The notes under the pieces are model-generated. The model did no database searches and had not been told where the DNA came from. It saw only the letters and a list, made by a program, of their open reading frames with translations. The translations under genes were made by a program, and so were the position numbers. Positions 1 through 11,323 of a stretch of 64,000 bases of DNA are shown here, piece by piece (within the stretch, counting starts at the first letter, position 1; the number at the start of each line of letters is the position of its first letter). Source of the DNA: Phytoseiulus persimilis (taxonomy: Eukaryota > Arthropoda > Arachnida > Mesostigmata > Phytoseiidae); NCBI GenBank assembly GCA_037576195.1, contig CM075102.1, positions 24,982,745 through 25,046,744 of the forward strand. The letters run 5' to 3'.

Positions 1-2908
1 TAGCAGTTCTACTCGGTCTAGGATCCGCCGAAGTTGACCTGAATCTGAAGCTTGTGGAGCTCAGTGCCTAACTCGTGTATCCAAAAAATCAACCAAATAA
101 CGAACATCGTTGAGTTCCCCCTCACAAAGCTTTCCCTCCGCTATGAGTGGGCTGAACCATTCGCCTATGGTTTCCCACGGAAAGCGTTCAACAAGGTCAC
201 AAACCTATAACCAGCGTTCAGCCGGATTACTGGAAACTAACGACGAATATCAAGAAGCTTCGATACATTCCTTCGCCTCAAGATAGTCGCGTATTTGTGC
301 TGCGTCGCGTCCTCTCGCCACTACAGGTGATTTCCTCACCCGAGCTGTGCTCTCATTGTGTAATTGATTCGGAGTTCAGAATGAGCGGGCGATGATCTTG
401 ATATCGATTCCGAGCGTCGAGACTGCTCCTTGGAGATTCCTACCATGAGCTCCCTCGGTGAATCTCGGCCGCCGTTTCGGACTCTGAACCGAGCGCATCG
501 CTGCAACCGAAGCCTGCGTAGTTGTGGATGTTCCCCGTCATCATCCACAGGAGTCTTCAATTCTCGCTTGATTCCGAGGAATCTCAATGATATCGATCCC
601 GTCTGAAACGATTGTTCCGCTGTATATTCCCATCGGACTGAACAACCGAAACTGCCGCTGCTCTGGATTCATCGTGTGCGTAACCGCGTTTGAGATGTAA
701 CCAATATATTCCCTCTTTTCAACCTCAACTTACCTTTTATAACTGAGTCGTGCCCGAGTTTGCTACAGATCGACTTACATTTTGTTGAAGTCGACCGTTT
801 GCTCATGATGACGTCAAGGGCGACGAAGACAGTTCTGTTTTCAAAAATCATCATACTGTTCATTTGAAGTTAAGGGGTAGCGCCCATACTCCGGCCTGCG
901 GAGACATGGTTCCTAAGACTCGTTACGGGTGGAATTGAAGCCGAGCACCAGGGGCATGTGAAGAAAGTGATTCCGGTCGTATTCTTGGAGCCGGTGGGCC
1001 ATTCCACGAGTGAAGCCTCTGGGAGCAGAAAAATATTCGCTCTGCCCTCTCGGAGTCGACCCGTTGCAATTAGTTCTCTCTGCAGGTCTCGCATAATTGC
1101 GTGATGTCGCGAGCCTGGATGGCCGGAGACATCCAAAGAGATCCAAAGATACTCTGGTTATATGAATGGCACTGTATTGTATTCCCTAAGCAATCTATCT
1201 TTCCGAACAGAAAACTATTTTTGTATCGAAGAAAGCCTCGATCTGGCCAGTTAGTCCTCACCTCTCCGGAAGGGAGAGATACTTCGACATCAGGGTTGCG
1301 TGAGCTAGGTGTCACCTCGTCATGCGCACCGCACTGCTTTCTCATACTTGCATGGTCAGACCTCTTGCCTGGCCTTCTTTGTCAAGTGAATCTATGATCA
1401 ATATATTTCGATATCGCGGACACTGGTAGCCGTCAACGGAAGTATTACCCTTTCTACATCTTCCTCTTGATCCATTTGGGGTCAACGTATTTCCTGAGAA
1501 ACGCAGGGAAGCAGGTGATTTGTAAGGCTCAACCATTGTATGAGGGAGATCTGACTCTCATCATTCCCAGCCTCAACCGACGAAGGTCGATGCGCAACAA
1601 ATACTTCGACATGGAATCGACGTTCTGAAAGAAATCCTGTAAATCAAATAATCCGTCGAGCTGAATAGCGACTACTAACTCCATAGTTTGGAACGCGTGC
1701 TCCCGGGGAGGTGCTCCGAAAGCGCCTCCCGATGTTCCAACGACATTTTCGAGACCGTTGGTCGAAACCCGCCCTGTCCTGCAGGGTCCTGGAAAGAAGT
1801 CGGGAACAGGACTACACAGATACAGCTACAGACCGATATATACTTAGGCGAACACTCACTTAGCCCGATTTATCCTAGACTCATATGGAATAGTCAATAA
1901 GCTGCAATAACAAGTTGTCTGACGATCGTGCTCTCGACTTTATTCATAGCCTCAGAGCAACTGGCTCGAATACAACCCGATGACGAAAAACAACGCTCCG
2001 ATAGCAAGACAGTAGGCTACGCCACTCAAACTAGCCAGCTGCGAATAAACTCAATCGAATCGCTGGTTCTCCCTATCCTTGGCGGTTCCAGTGTAGGGCC
2101 CAGCTCCGGATAATAGTTACTGCGGTTTATCGGTCATCGTTGTCGCGGTCATCGTTGTCGTGACTAATGTAATAATTTCTGAAACTATTGTCATTGTCGA
2201 TGGCTGAACAGCCTATGGATTCAATCATACCAGAACTCAGAAAGTACACTCAAGTTCCCAAAGTGCTCTTTTTCGGAAAACTTATCCGCAAAAGTCCGAA
2301 GCATCCGATCTATCGGACTTCTGGTTAACTGAGGAGCAAGGCGTGAGACTCAAACGAAAAGGTGCAACCCATAATAGAGAACCTGCGAGGAACAGTGAAA
2401 ATATACATATTTTAAAGTAGACAGTCTTCATATACGAACAAAACTATTCCAATGAATAAACGCCTGCTGCATTCCAAAATATCGAGCCTTCGAGTTCGGG
2501 AGTTTTCTTTCCGTACCAAACGCGGGCATATCCTACACGCCTTCCGGTATCCTGATTTTATGCCCTCATTGCGGGAAGAGAGGAGTGTTCCTGTTTCTGT
2601 CAGCTGAGCGTCATACTGTCGCATCAGCTTCGACAGTAAGAAGGATACGCGTGGGAAAATCCGTGAGCGCGGAGCTACTCGGTGACTGTTCCCGCAATCC
2701 TCCAGTGCCCGACTGTCGATTCGCGAAGTTAGAATATTTTTCGCGCCCATTCTGACAACCCTTTAGCTTCATACACTGCACCAGCTTTCCCGTAGCATTG
2801 TGAGTCGTCGCTGAACCAGCCGTTTGGGGATCCTCGCTGACACGCAGCTCGGATTACGATTGTTGGGAAACGAGCTTACTAACGCGAAATTTATTTCTCT
2901 CTTCACAG
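1..2908. other. Non-coding stretch left of the first zinc-finger exon
   Basis: No exon, RNA gene or mobile element could be recognised here. The open frames are short, overlap on both strands and lack any domain. If the downstream cassettes are alternative terminal exons, this stretch is most simply intron of that locus, between upstream shared exons outside the window and the first cassette. The only distinct structure is a small perfect tandem duplication near 2131. Confidence 0.5.
2131..2160. repeat. Perfect 15-bp tandem duplication
   Basis: The 15-base unit at 2131-2145 is repeated without change at 2146-2160. It lies in presumed intronic DNA and no function is evident. Two copies of this length are probably a local replication-slippage product. 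Confidence 0.8.
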
Positions 2909-3165
2909 ATTTTTTTGATCTCGAGAACTGTAACGAGTTCGGGAAATACAAGTGTCCGTATGATCATTGCGCCTACATCACCAACCGTCGATTCCCGCTG
3001 TCGCGGCATCTGCTCACGCACACGGGCGAGAAGCCGTTCCGATGTTTACACTGTCACTACTCGTGTTCTAGAAAAGACGCTTTGAGCTCACATATGGCTC
3101 GTCGACATCCGTTCACTCTCGACGGTTCCAGGGATCAGGAAGACTTCTCTCGCATTTTATCCTGA
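2909..3165 (+). CDS. Zinc-finger terminal exon 1 (two C2H2 fingers)
   Basis: This is a presumed alternative 3' exon of a BTB-zinc-finger transcription factor and supplies the DNA-binding end of one isoform. A pyrimidine-rich tract ending cttcacag precedes it, and the frame needs one base from the upstream exon. About 14 residues in, two C2H2 fingers follow. The first has a C-x4-C spacing, wider than the other cassettes, with C-x4-C-x12-H-x3-H. It is joined by a canonical THTGEKPF linker to a second finger of C-x2-C-x12-H-x4-H. A tail of about 18 residues precedes the stop. The frame is open upstream of the acceptor and an ATG-like start could be proposed there, but the acceptor and the shared phase with its neighbours favour an internal splice. 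No AATAAA is evident close to the stop. Confidence 0.85.
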
Positions 3166-4231
3166 GGACGATGGGGAACGATTAGCGGATTGCCGAGAAC
3201 CCGACCATCGGAACCAGAGGTTCTTTCGCTGTTTGTATCGAACGACAACAAACTCTGTGGTTTGATATCGAGACGGAGAGTCGGGGCGTTATCACGACCG
3301 TGAGAGATCTCGGGTATTTTCGTCCGAGCCCCCGTGCCGCATGTTCTCCTGCATTAGAATCACGCGACCGCGGCGGAGAGATTCTTCCCTCGATCATGAA
3401 AAAGTGGGCATTCGTTTCTCCGCCATGGGAGGATTCAGATAGCGTGCGGTTCGGTTCCTCCTGAAGGTATACCTTATTAAGTGATCGACCTAAAGCATTT
3501 AAAGAGCTGCGTTGTGAATGAAGTAGGAGATATGAAGAAGAATATCTTTACCGGAGATCAAATATCGGGAGTGTGATAACTGAACGAGTGCGAGCATTTA
3601 TATTTGAGATGTTTCCCAATTTCCGTTTGGCGCCCGACTTTCAGTGCTATTGAATCTATTCCCGACGAGATACCATTCCAACAGCCGTCCGCGATTGAAA
3701 GCTCGTCTTGAAGGTTCGTTATTCTTATGTGATTCTCATGTTCATCAGGCTTTTCGATGCGTCCGAGCCCCTAAACGCGCATTACTTGTATGTTGAGCCT
3801 CGATTTACTTCTATTATCGAACTGCGATTCGAGTGGCTCTCAGTTTTGTTCCTGACCATCTCTGCAAATATCTTCAACACGCGGCGGATTTCGATTAAAT
3901 GGACAGCTCCATATGAGATCATTTCATCAGCCGAGGAGATGGGACGTTTAAGGTCGCGGATTCCGTGTGCAATCAGAAACCCTCATAGTGAATGAAACTC
4001 CGTTTAGTGAATCGAACTTCGTTATCCGTTTTAGCACCCTGTATCAGTAGCGAAATATTCATCTTGCGAGGCATTCATGAAATGAGGTAAACGGTTTGCG
4101 GCAATATTTGCTATCATATCTAGTCAATGGCATCTCCGTTTGCGCGGAGTCTCATGAAGGCATTTGAGAAGAAGAGATCCCGCACACGAATATCATTCCA
4201 AGATATTTGTCTATATACCTGGTGTTCCAAG
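3166..4231. other. Spacer between zinc-finger cassettes
   Basis: Presumably 3' UTR of cassette 1 followed by intron. A plus-strand open frame at 3708-3995 has no recognisable domain and no convincing acceptor, and I do not call it. Confidence 0.45.
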
Positions 4232-4485
4232 AGCGGAAAACATCCCGATGCTCCGTACAGCTTCGTTTAGAACGACTCGGCGCTAGTCATTTTGTTGGAG
4301 GTTCGGCGGGGATCGAGAGCAAATTGCAGAAAATGCCGCATTTCAACTTGGATCATCGTTTTTGTAGCGATTCTCATTGTGACAGCAGCAGCAGCGGCGG
4401 AAGCACTCCGACCACCAATCAATCTCTCTACAAAGAAATGACTGAACAAGAATTGTTTGGGCATGGTTTTTATTATGGAAATTAA
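4232..4485 (+). CDS. Possible finger-less terminal exon
   Basis: This open stretch may be another alternative 3' exon. An acceptor-like ggtgttccaag precedes 4232, and from there the frame is open in the same phase as the zinc-finger cassettes. It encodes about 84 residues with a serine/glycine run around 4381-4400 and an acidic, aromatic end, then TAA. A poly(A) signal follows at 4653-4658, which is suitable spacing for a terminal exon. Against it, the acceptor tract is weak, better-looking AGs nearby (4260, 4329) would put it in phase 0, and no domain is recognised. It could be chance coding potential. Confidence 0.25.
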
Positions 4486-4652
4486 CCCACACATGTTGCA
4501 TTTACTATTAACGATGGATTGGATTGGATCGAACACTACTTACTGTATGGTGAACTCCGGTACTTGGACGACGATTTGTCTCAACAGTCGAAGCGTTGGG
4601 GCGGTCGGAACCCATGCAGCAGGAATGAAAGGGAAAATATCGTGAGGGAATG

Positions 4653-4658
4653 AATAAA
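4653..4658 (+). terminator. Poly(A) signal AATAAA
   Basis: A canonical AATAAA lies 168 bases beyond the stop of the candidate exon ending at 4485. Two more occur at 4848-4853 and 4960-4965, so at least one transcript end in this interval is plausible. The hexamer alone is weak evidence. Confidence 0.35.
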
Positions 4659-4709
4659 AGTTTTACTCCGAAAACCCCTCGAGTGTTTCCTCTCTCTTTC
4701 TCTGCATAG

Positions 4710-4964
4710 CGTTTGGAATTTTCCGAGTCTATTCTGCTGGAATATACCGCGCCGGTGGATGGAACTTGTGGGACCGAACTAACGCGTCATGTTTTGCAGA
4801 GAACGCCGGCGAGAGGAATAGGACTGGAAACCAGAGAGAAGATTGAAAATAAATCGGATCCGATGGGAAACTCATCCAACGAGTCGGATTGTCGTCGCAA
4901 TCGCTCGCGCCGACGACGCTCGACCTCCAATTCCCAGTGTGGAAAAGACATGGTTTCGAAATAA
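4710..4964 (+). other. Open stretch behind a strong acceptor, undecided
   Basis: A long TC-rich tract ending in tctgcatag precedes 4710, and a second acceptor (gttttgcag) precedes 4800. Both could start an exon. In the phase used by the zinc-finger cassettes the frame stays open from 4710 to a TGA near 4845 (about 45 residues) with AATAAA just after it. In phase 0 it stays open to a stop at 4962-4964 and ends in an Arg/Ser-rich segment. Neither product has a recognised domain, so I cannot say which frame, if any, is used. Confidence 0.2.
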
Positions 4965-5245
4965 AAGAGCGGAACATTCAGCCTAGCTATGACGAACATT
5001 CCCATCAGTTCATCACATTTTGAGCGTCGAGTCTTGATAAATCTGCTTGAGTGAACGTTGGGATCTAATCAATCCGATTCATCAGGTCCCAATCATTCCG
5101 ACGCAGAGGAAGTCACAATATACACGTTTCTTCATCTGGTGGAGGGGGTGGTGGTGAGAAGTGTGAACTTCACTAAGCACGACGAAGCGGGCGAGTCACG
5201 AGCTAAGCTTGCTTGAGCACATCCTGACTTCTCGTTTTCTTCCAG

Positions 5246-5469
5246 GTTGGGCATTCATGTCTTCGGTGCAATCATTGTTCGAGCTCGAAGAGAAACGCTT
5301 CAGGTGTTCTCACTGTCCCTATCAGACAAACGACGTCGGGAATTTCCGTCGACATGAGTTGATACACAGTGGCACAAAACCCTTCAAATGCGTCCTATGT
5401 GACTTCCGATCGGCGTGGCGAAAGTCCATCAAGTCGCATATGATCAACGTTCACAAAACACTCGAATAG
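5246..5469 (+). CDS. Zinc-finger terminal exon 2 (two C2H2 fingers)
   Basis: The second finger cassette starts after ttttcttccag and opens in phase 1. A 14-residue lead reaches the first finger (C-x2-C-x12-H-x3-H). The linker is HSGTKPF rather than the canonical HTGEKPF. The second finger is C-x2-C-x12-H-x4-H, and the exon stops three residues after the last histidine helix (KTLE). It is one of the shortest cassettes, with almost nothing but the two fingers. The role inferred is sequence-specific DNA binding for one isoform of the locus. Confidence 0.85.
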
Positions 5470-8400
5470 CCGGTCATCTTTCCGCAGAGGATCAGGGATC
5501 GCAATCAGCTAGGTGGAAGTTCTCGTTGAGATTGAGTCGTGACTGTGGCTGTCTCCAGCGTTGGTCGACACAAGGGGTTAAGGATGTAGAAGCTTCGGAT
5601 ATTCAGAGAACGGGATTCCTCCGTCGCAGAACTGATGGTCGAAAAGCAAGTACTGTTCGTATGCAATCGGAAGAAAACATCCGAATCGAACACACCTCAG
5701 AAATTATTCCCAGCCTGATAGCTGTGATTCGAGCTGAGGAAAGCGATTGACGTCTACTCTCCCGAGATTGACGAACCACGAACCTCTCTACGGACAACGA
5801 CAACTGCATTTACATCGATTATTTATTGCTATCATATATTTATATAATATCATATATATCGATGTGTATCGACCATATAGACTCCATATTCTTGAGGAAC
5901 GTGAAACACGCGATATTAATATTTATATCCATACATACTTATCTGGATGATGGCAACGAACGGACAACAAATATCTACGTTATGATGCTGTTCAGCCTTG
6001 GGGGATAATCCTTGGTGCTACGAGTGAGACGAACGACCACAACATCAACAAATAACGATATTATACATTTGTAAACTTGTAGACTGATGTATGTATCGCA
6101 TCACTTGCGTGAAATGGTGATGACTCTCAGCGCCTTTTGCGGAGTCCCCTACTTACGAGCCTTAGCACATCGGATTGTCGATCCAGACTATTCCGGACGA
6201 TGTGCCTTAAGTACAACTATATACTCTGATCTCTTAAGCACTCGAGAGCATTCTTTTCCCTCGGTGGGCCATTTCACCCATCGTGCAACCTGTCTATTTG
6301 GAACGTTTTTGATCACGTTGCCTCATTGTACTCCAATCATCATCACGCGGCTTTTCGCTCCTTCATTGACTGTAGAAATTCATCAAGGCTGGCAACGATG
6401 ACCGCGTCGAGGCCCAGGAAGCTGCGCGCAATCGGTGGTCCCTTCAATATTGCTGAACAGAAATCAAGATATCAAAAATTGTTTGTACATCATTGTACAT
6501 TGTCTCACATCGCGTGACGACAGATCTCGGACCTGACGTTCGGCTTTGCAGAAAAACTCGGCATTTTCCGACCGTCGCATGGATCGAGGAACCTGCGTCA
6601 CGCTGCTTTCGACCGTCCGCAACTGATCGAAAGTTCGCGTCAAAGCACACGAGCCGATAGTTCTCTGGCGCGGAGCATTATAGATTCCGAAAGCCTCCAG
6701 GAAAATGTGATTATTCTCATCAGTAAATGCGGGCTTTGAGGTAGCGCGAGGTCAATTCGAGGAATCGATGTGAGCTGTTTTCGAGATTTCAATCAAATGC
6801 TAAAGCGAATCATGGCGATATCGACGATCTGGTGACTCATATGTTTCTTTGAGTCCCTATCGTTTGAAGTGAGGTCTTCTGAGCGAATTGAAGACATCTG
6901 TGCCTCTTCGACCTTGTCCTCATCCGCAATGGCCAATTGTGATCTACCAACTTGTGATTTTGCTGCGCTTATCCAGACATACACATGAACTTCTGCACGA
7001 GTCTGGTATACGCGATGAGAATACCAACAATCGTTCAAATACTATTACCCGAAAACAATGTCGACGATCACTGAGCAGAACTTCATGTCACGCTTTCATT
7101 CTTCGCCTTTCTTCAGTGTTCTTTTCCGTCATCTTCCCATCGTCGAGCTCGGCTCGGTCCATTCTTGCATGAACCATACACTTCTCCCGTCAATTTTTCG
7201 CTCCATCTGGAATAAGTTTGCTTCTGCAGTGGAACGCGCTCGAACGGACCACATCGAGACAGGAACATTGGGGTTGATCGAATGTACGGTCCGATTATCT
7301 GGATTCCAGCCTTCATTAGGCTCAGCAGCGAACAAACTTCCGATGATATCGGAACTTGCGCTCATTCGGTAGTTCCAATGAGCGAATTCCACTGCAGTCG
7401 GCTCACTTCTCGGGCTAGCTGCCTCTTCACTGAATATTGGCTTGGATCTCACTTGGCGCGAGTTGAGCGGTCCCTCCGCTTACGGAACAATATTGAGGCG
7501 GATAGTCTCTGATTGATGTAAGGATGAAGTGCTTGGAGATCCAGAAAGGTTGTTCCAGAGTCGTTGCACTCTCCGGACGGCCAAATCGATAAACGTGGCG
7601 ATATTCATGCACCCCACAAATACATATTCATAAATAACTCATCTCAAAGCATCACCATTATCTAGCTTGCGGCACCTATCCATCGGGCGAGCATGAAAAT
7701 TCAGCATCGATCCGATGATGCTGATCACCATGAGTGCAATATTTTCTGAGTTCGCTAGCTTTGCTAGATTATCATTTATACAACCATCTTATTTTACGAA
7801 TGGATCCAACGAACACGATAAAGCTCATATTATTCCTCCGGAGCAATAGAAAATCCCACTCTATGCCTCTGCCAAGCTTAGGCTTTCCCATTTCGCTGCG
7901 TATCAGCCGATTTCATTAGTTGAGATCACATATCATCTGACGTCGTACTCCATTGATTCTCTTCTCAGATGTACACACCACAGCTTTCATGACGAACAAC
8001 GAATCATTTCTAGGTTCTCAAATCGTAGTTTTTTTCTCATTTTTTGGACGATTCCCAAAATTGTACAATGTTTCCAGAAAGATATACCTCAAGTTGTAGC
8101 GTTGATGCGCAAATCAAACAAATTTTCCTACGTGATCCACGTCTGCACGTGTTGTTCGATTAAGTATTTTCGACGTTACCGAAAATTATGTTGACTCCGA
8201 AGCCTGCCGTGTCCTTTCCACTGATATACAATGTTTCCCCCGAGCTATCGCTGCAGCGAAATTTCCACTGTCTCGCCCAATTACTGTGTTCTGTACAAAC
8301 TTCGTAGATGTATATACAATCGTGGCCAGCACTACGTGAGATTCGTCGTTCTCCTGTTTGTTGATGCAGTGTCGAACGAAACATTTGTTCTTCTGTGTTT

Positions 8401-8555
8401 CTTGTCTCTCCGATCAGGAGCTTGGTGGATATAGCAGTGAATAAATTGTGAGACTAGCTATCCAAGGAGGGCTGTTTTCACTCGTGTGACCCCAACCGAG
8501 CCTCTGATTACTCGATCTTAGGAACTAGATTCGGTCTGATTTCCTTTGTCGACAG
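5470..8555. other. Long spacer with an AT-rich patch
   Basis: About 3.1 kb between cassettes 2 and 3. It contains an AT-rich, TA-repeat-like patch at roughly 5820-5960 and scattered short open frames on both strands, none with a domain or convincing splice borders. An AATAAA occurs at 8440-8445. It probably holds the 3' UTR of cassette 2 and intron. Confidence 0.45.
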
Positions 8556-8938
8556 CCAATAAAAGTTTCAATCTGCTTATTCCAGAATACATGTTATTGG
8601 ACTCTCAGCTAGTACGCTGCCCCAAGTGCACGTTCATCACAACTTCCAAGGCTGACTTGCTGAAACACACGAAAACTCAACACCCTATCAAAGAGATTCT
8701 GCCCATCCTGGTTCCTCGAAGATCAAGGAGGAATACCAGTCCCTTGCTACAAGCCAATCAGTCGAGCACGCTGCCAGCGTCACGGCATACCACACCGTTG
8801 CTCTCGACGTCGCCGGGAGACTTCCTAGCATGTCGGTTCTGTGATTTCCAAGGAGATCAGCGATCGGTTCGTTATCACGAACAGGTCGTTCATATGATTT
8901 ATGAAGCGCCCAAAATATGTGCAAGCATCCTTGACTAG
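8556..8938 (+). CDS. Zinc-finger terminal exon 3 (two separated fingers)
   Basis: The exon starts after ttcctttgtcgacag, again in phase 1. The first finger (C-x2-C-x12-H-x4-H) begins about 22 residues in. Unlike the other cassettes, the second finger does not follow through a TGEKP-type linker. A Ser/Thr/Pro-rich segment of about 55 residues separates them, and the second finger has one residue fewer before its first histidine (C-x2-C-x11-H-x4-H). The exon ends at 8938, and poly(A) signals follow at 9041-9046 and 9096-9101. The separation suggests that the fingers act independently or that one serves another role such as protein contact. Confidence 0.8.
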
Positions 8939-9040
8939 TTGTTCACCCTTCCCGCACTCGTGACAGGGAGCGGGTGGGGTTCCGTGACGATCGAGAGCAA
9001 TATCGGACCCACAAAGCTCAACATCGAGTACCGAACGCAG

Positions 9041-9101
9041 AATAAACGCGTGCGGACCTCGAAGTGATCAGTGCATTTGCCTCAGTTAAGATGTCAATAA
9101 A
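9041..9101 (+). terminator. Two poly(A) signals after cassette 3
   Basis: AATAAA is present at 9041-9046 and again at 9096-9101, about 100 and 160 bases after the stop codon at 8938. Independent 3' end formation here fits the idea that each cassette is a terminal exon. Confidence 0.5.
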
Positions 9102-9262
9102 CGAGTACGCGGTTTATCAAGAAAGTGACGAGGAGTCGGTTCTTGTGGGACCGGAAGATGCCTTCGACGGGCATGTTACCGGGAATTTCGAGTGAATGCT
9201 CGTGATATATCCACATGATGGCGACGCCACCACAGTGACTAACTGGAACCTATCAATTTCAG

Positions 9263-9384
9263 AGTGTCTCAGAAATTTGAATAATACCACAACGAAACTG
9301 CTGTGCTACTTCGAAGGGTTCCATGAGAGCTCTGAGGCTGGCAAGAGAGATCGTCCTCTGTCCCTCTCGCGTATCGTTGAATAA
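9263..9384 (+). CDS. Possible short finger-less terminal exon
   Basis: An acceptor-like tatcaatttcag precedes 9263, and the frame is open in the same phase 1 as the finger cassettes for about 40 residues. The TAA stop lies inside an AATAAA hexamer (9379-9384). No zinc finger or other domain is seen. The fit of phase, acceptor and poly(A) signal is suggestive, but such a short frame could arise by chance. Confidence 0.22.
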
Positions 9385-9684
9385 ATACGGAACAGGTCAA
9401 AGCAATCGCGCTACAGAAGATGACTGGAGATTTTACAATGAGTTGACGACTACGAGGGAAGTGAGATCGGAGAGCTCTCAATGATATTTTTGCTCGCAGA
9501 CCCCTTCTTGACCGGACTCTTCCCCAATCCACGCCACGCGTATCCCGTGGGTGCTGTGAGACGCGCTCCTGCCTACCAATCTCCGGAACTCGGGAAGAGT
9601 GAGTATACGATGTGTTCAATGAGAGAACTTGAGGCATTCCCTCTTTGCGAGAACTTCGAGCTCACGACATCTCAATCATTTCAG

Positions 9685-9875
9685 CTCCGATAAGTTTCTC
9701 CGCGTCGGGTGTGTGGCGAGCGAGGAAGAGTCGTTATGCTCCGATTTGGCAGTTTTTTACGAGGTTGAGTCCGCATAACGCCCAGTGCAACCAGTGTTCG
9801 AAGATCGTCAAAACGCCGAACTCCGGTACGACCGGTCTGCTCTTTCATCGGAAACGGCACGTGGCCGAAACGTGA
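9685..9875 (+). CDS. BED-type zinc-finger terminal exon
   Basis: This cassette starts after ctcaatcatttcag in phase 1 like its neighbours but encodes a different fold. The roughly 62-residue product has the pattern of a BED finger: an aromatic WQFF segment, then a CNQC pair, a threonine/glycine-containing helix start and a closing H-x3-H (HRKRH) right before the stop. BED fingers are DNA-binding modules known from chromatin-boundary proteins and hAT-type transposases. Used as an alternative end of the same protein, it would give one isoform another DNA specificity. An AATAAA is found at 10293-10298. A transposase remnant is possible, but no other transposase sequence lies around it. Confidence 0.7.
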
Positions 9876-10292
9876 GTTGGAAGCAGCGGAGAATTCATTC
9901 GAGCATAGGCTGGTATCGATGGTTCAGACCGTGTGGGCGGAAATGATTGCGCGATTTGAGCAATTGCCAACCTTTCCTAGTTTCTTGGAGAATTCCGTCG
10001 CTTACGAATATATAAGTCGATAACTGAAACATTGTTTCAGGCAAATTCATCTTTGAATGACTCCTCAAAATTCACTGAAACATTGATCTCTCGACGCATC
10101 GGAACGCTGATTGAGCAACTTTCGTCGATTTCCTGGAACTTTTTCTTCAGGGAGGGCATTTCTCAATCTCATTGTTGAAAATAGGCTCATCTAGGTAGGA
10201 CAGTCTTGTAAAGAGGAACCGATTGTATATAAGCGGGCTCTCACTGCGTCATCGAGGAGTATTGTCACCATGGATCGAGGCGTACTCGAGAA

Positions 10293-10298
10293 AATAAA
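10293..10298 (+). terminator. Poly(A) signal after the BED exon
   Basis: AATAAA lies about 420 bases downstream of the BED-exon stop, and a second occurs near 10554. Either would give this cassette its own 3' end. Confidence 0.35.
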
Positions 10299-10850
10299 CC
10301 ATACTTCGACTCACCCCTCGCTTTCTTTGAGACATCAAGCATCAAGTGTGAATACCGCTGGAAAAGCTCGACGTGAACATAGCTAACATCTTAGTTCTCA
10401 TTCCAGACTGTCCTGTGATGAGTCGAAGTCGCCGATCCGTCGGAGTTCTGAGCCCTTGCTTCACGACACCTCCAAGATTTCTTATCTGCTTGTCCTTTAA
10501 GCCTCAGACCAAGTGAGCTCAAATGAGTGAAGTTTCGTTGTGAATGACTTGTGGAATAAAACATTGTGCTCGAGATTGATCGCATAAATTTCTACAGCTG
10601 TTTTCACAAAACAGCTCCTGCACGCAACGGTGAAATCGCGCCGGTGGAACGTTAACTCGCTCTCGACGCGGCATAGAGGCGATTCAGTCCTGTGTGCTCG
10701 TTCTCTCTTCTTCTCTTTTCCTGCTCGTTCCAATTATACCCCTAAGGGTGACGACTAACAAAACTGAACGCGAAGTTCGCCCGGCGCTGCGCGCCATGGA
10801 GCTTCTCCAGCACAGATCTATGCCTCAAATGTATCTGTATGTTTCTACAG

Positions 10851-11323
10851 AGATGATGTTATCGCTGCTCTCCATGATCCCTGGGCAAGGTCCACCCCCG
10901 CCACAAGCATCGGATGAAGTGCATTACATTCCGTTTGAAGGAGGATACAAATGTAAACACTGCAGTTACTGCGCTCCGCATCGCAATCTCGTCGTACGTC
11001 ACGCTCGAACGCATACCGGGGAACGTCCGTACGGCTGCAACTATTGTCAATATCGCTCTTCTCGTCTGGACAACATGCGAACACACTCTTACAAGTGCGC
11101 GGAAAAACGCCAGAAGAGAAATTTAGGTGTAATGAAAGGCCTGAACAATCCTCACAACCCCACGCTAAGCGGACTCCTGTCGACCCCAGTGCTTACAGTT
11201 TCTGTTGACAAAAGTCGCCGCGAACTCGAATACGAGCAGCCGTCGTTGAGTATCTTGCCTCTTCCTCAAGACCTAAATGACGCTGTTCTGCCTTCGATCG
11301 AAGGTCTGCAATACGAAGACTGA
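10851..11323 (+). CDS. Zinc-finger terminal exon 4 (C2H2 plus C2HC)
   Basis: The exon begins after gtatgtttctacag, phase 1. About 35 residues in, a C2H2 finger (C-x2-C-x12-H-x3-H) is followed by the linker THTGERPY. The second finger ends with H-x3-C, so it is a C2HC variant still able to bind zinc. A tail of about 85 residues rich in Ser, Pro and Leu, with basic residues right after the finger, runs to the stop at 11323. The frame is open upstream to 10694, but the acceptor with matching phase is preferred over a start there. An alternative acceptor at 10810 would be out of phase with the rest of the array. Confidence 0.85.
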
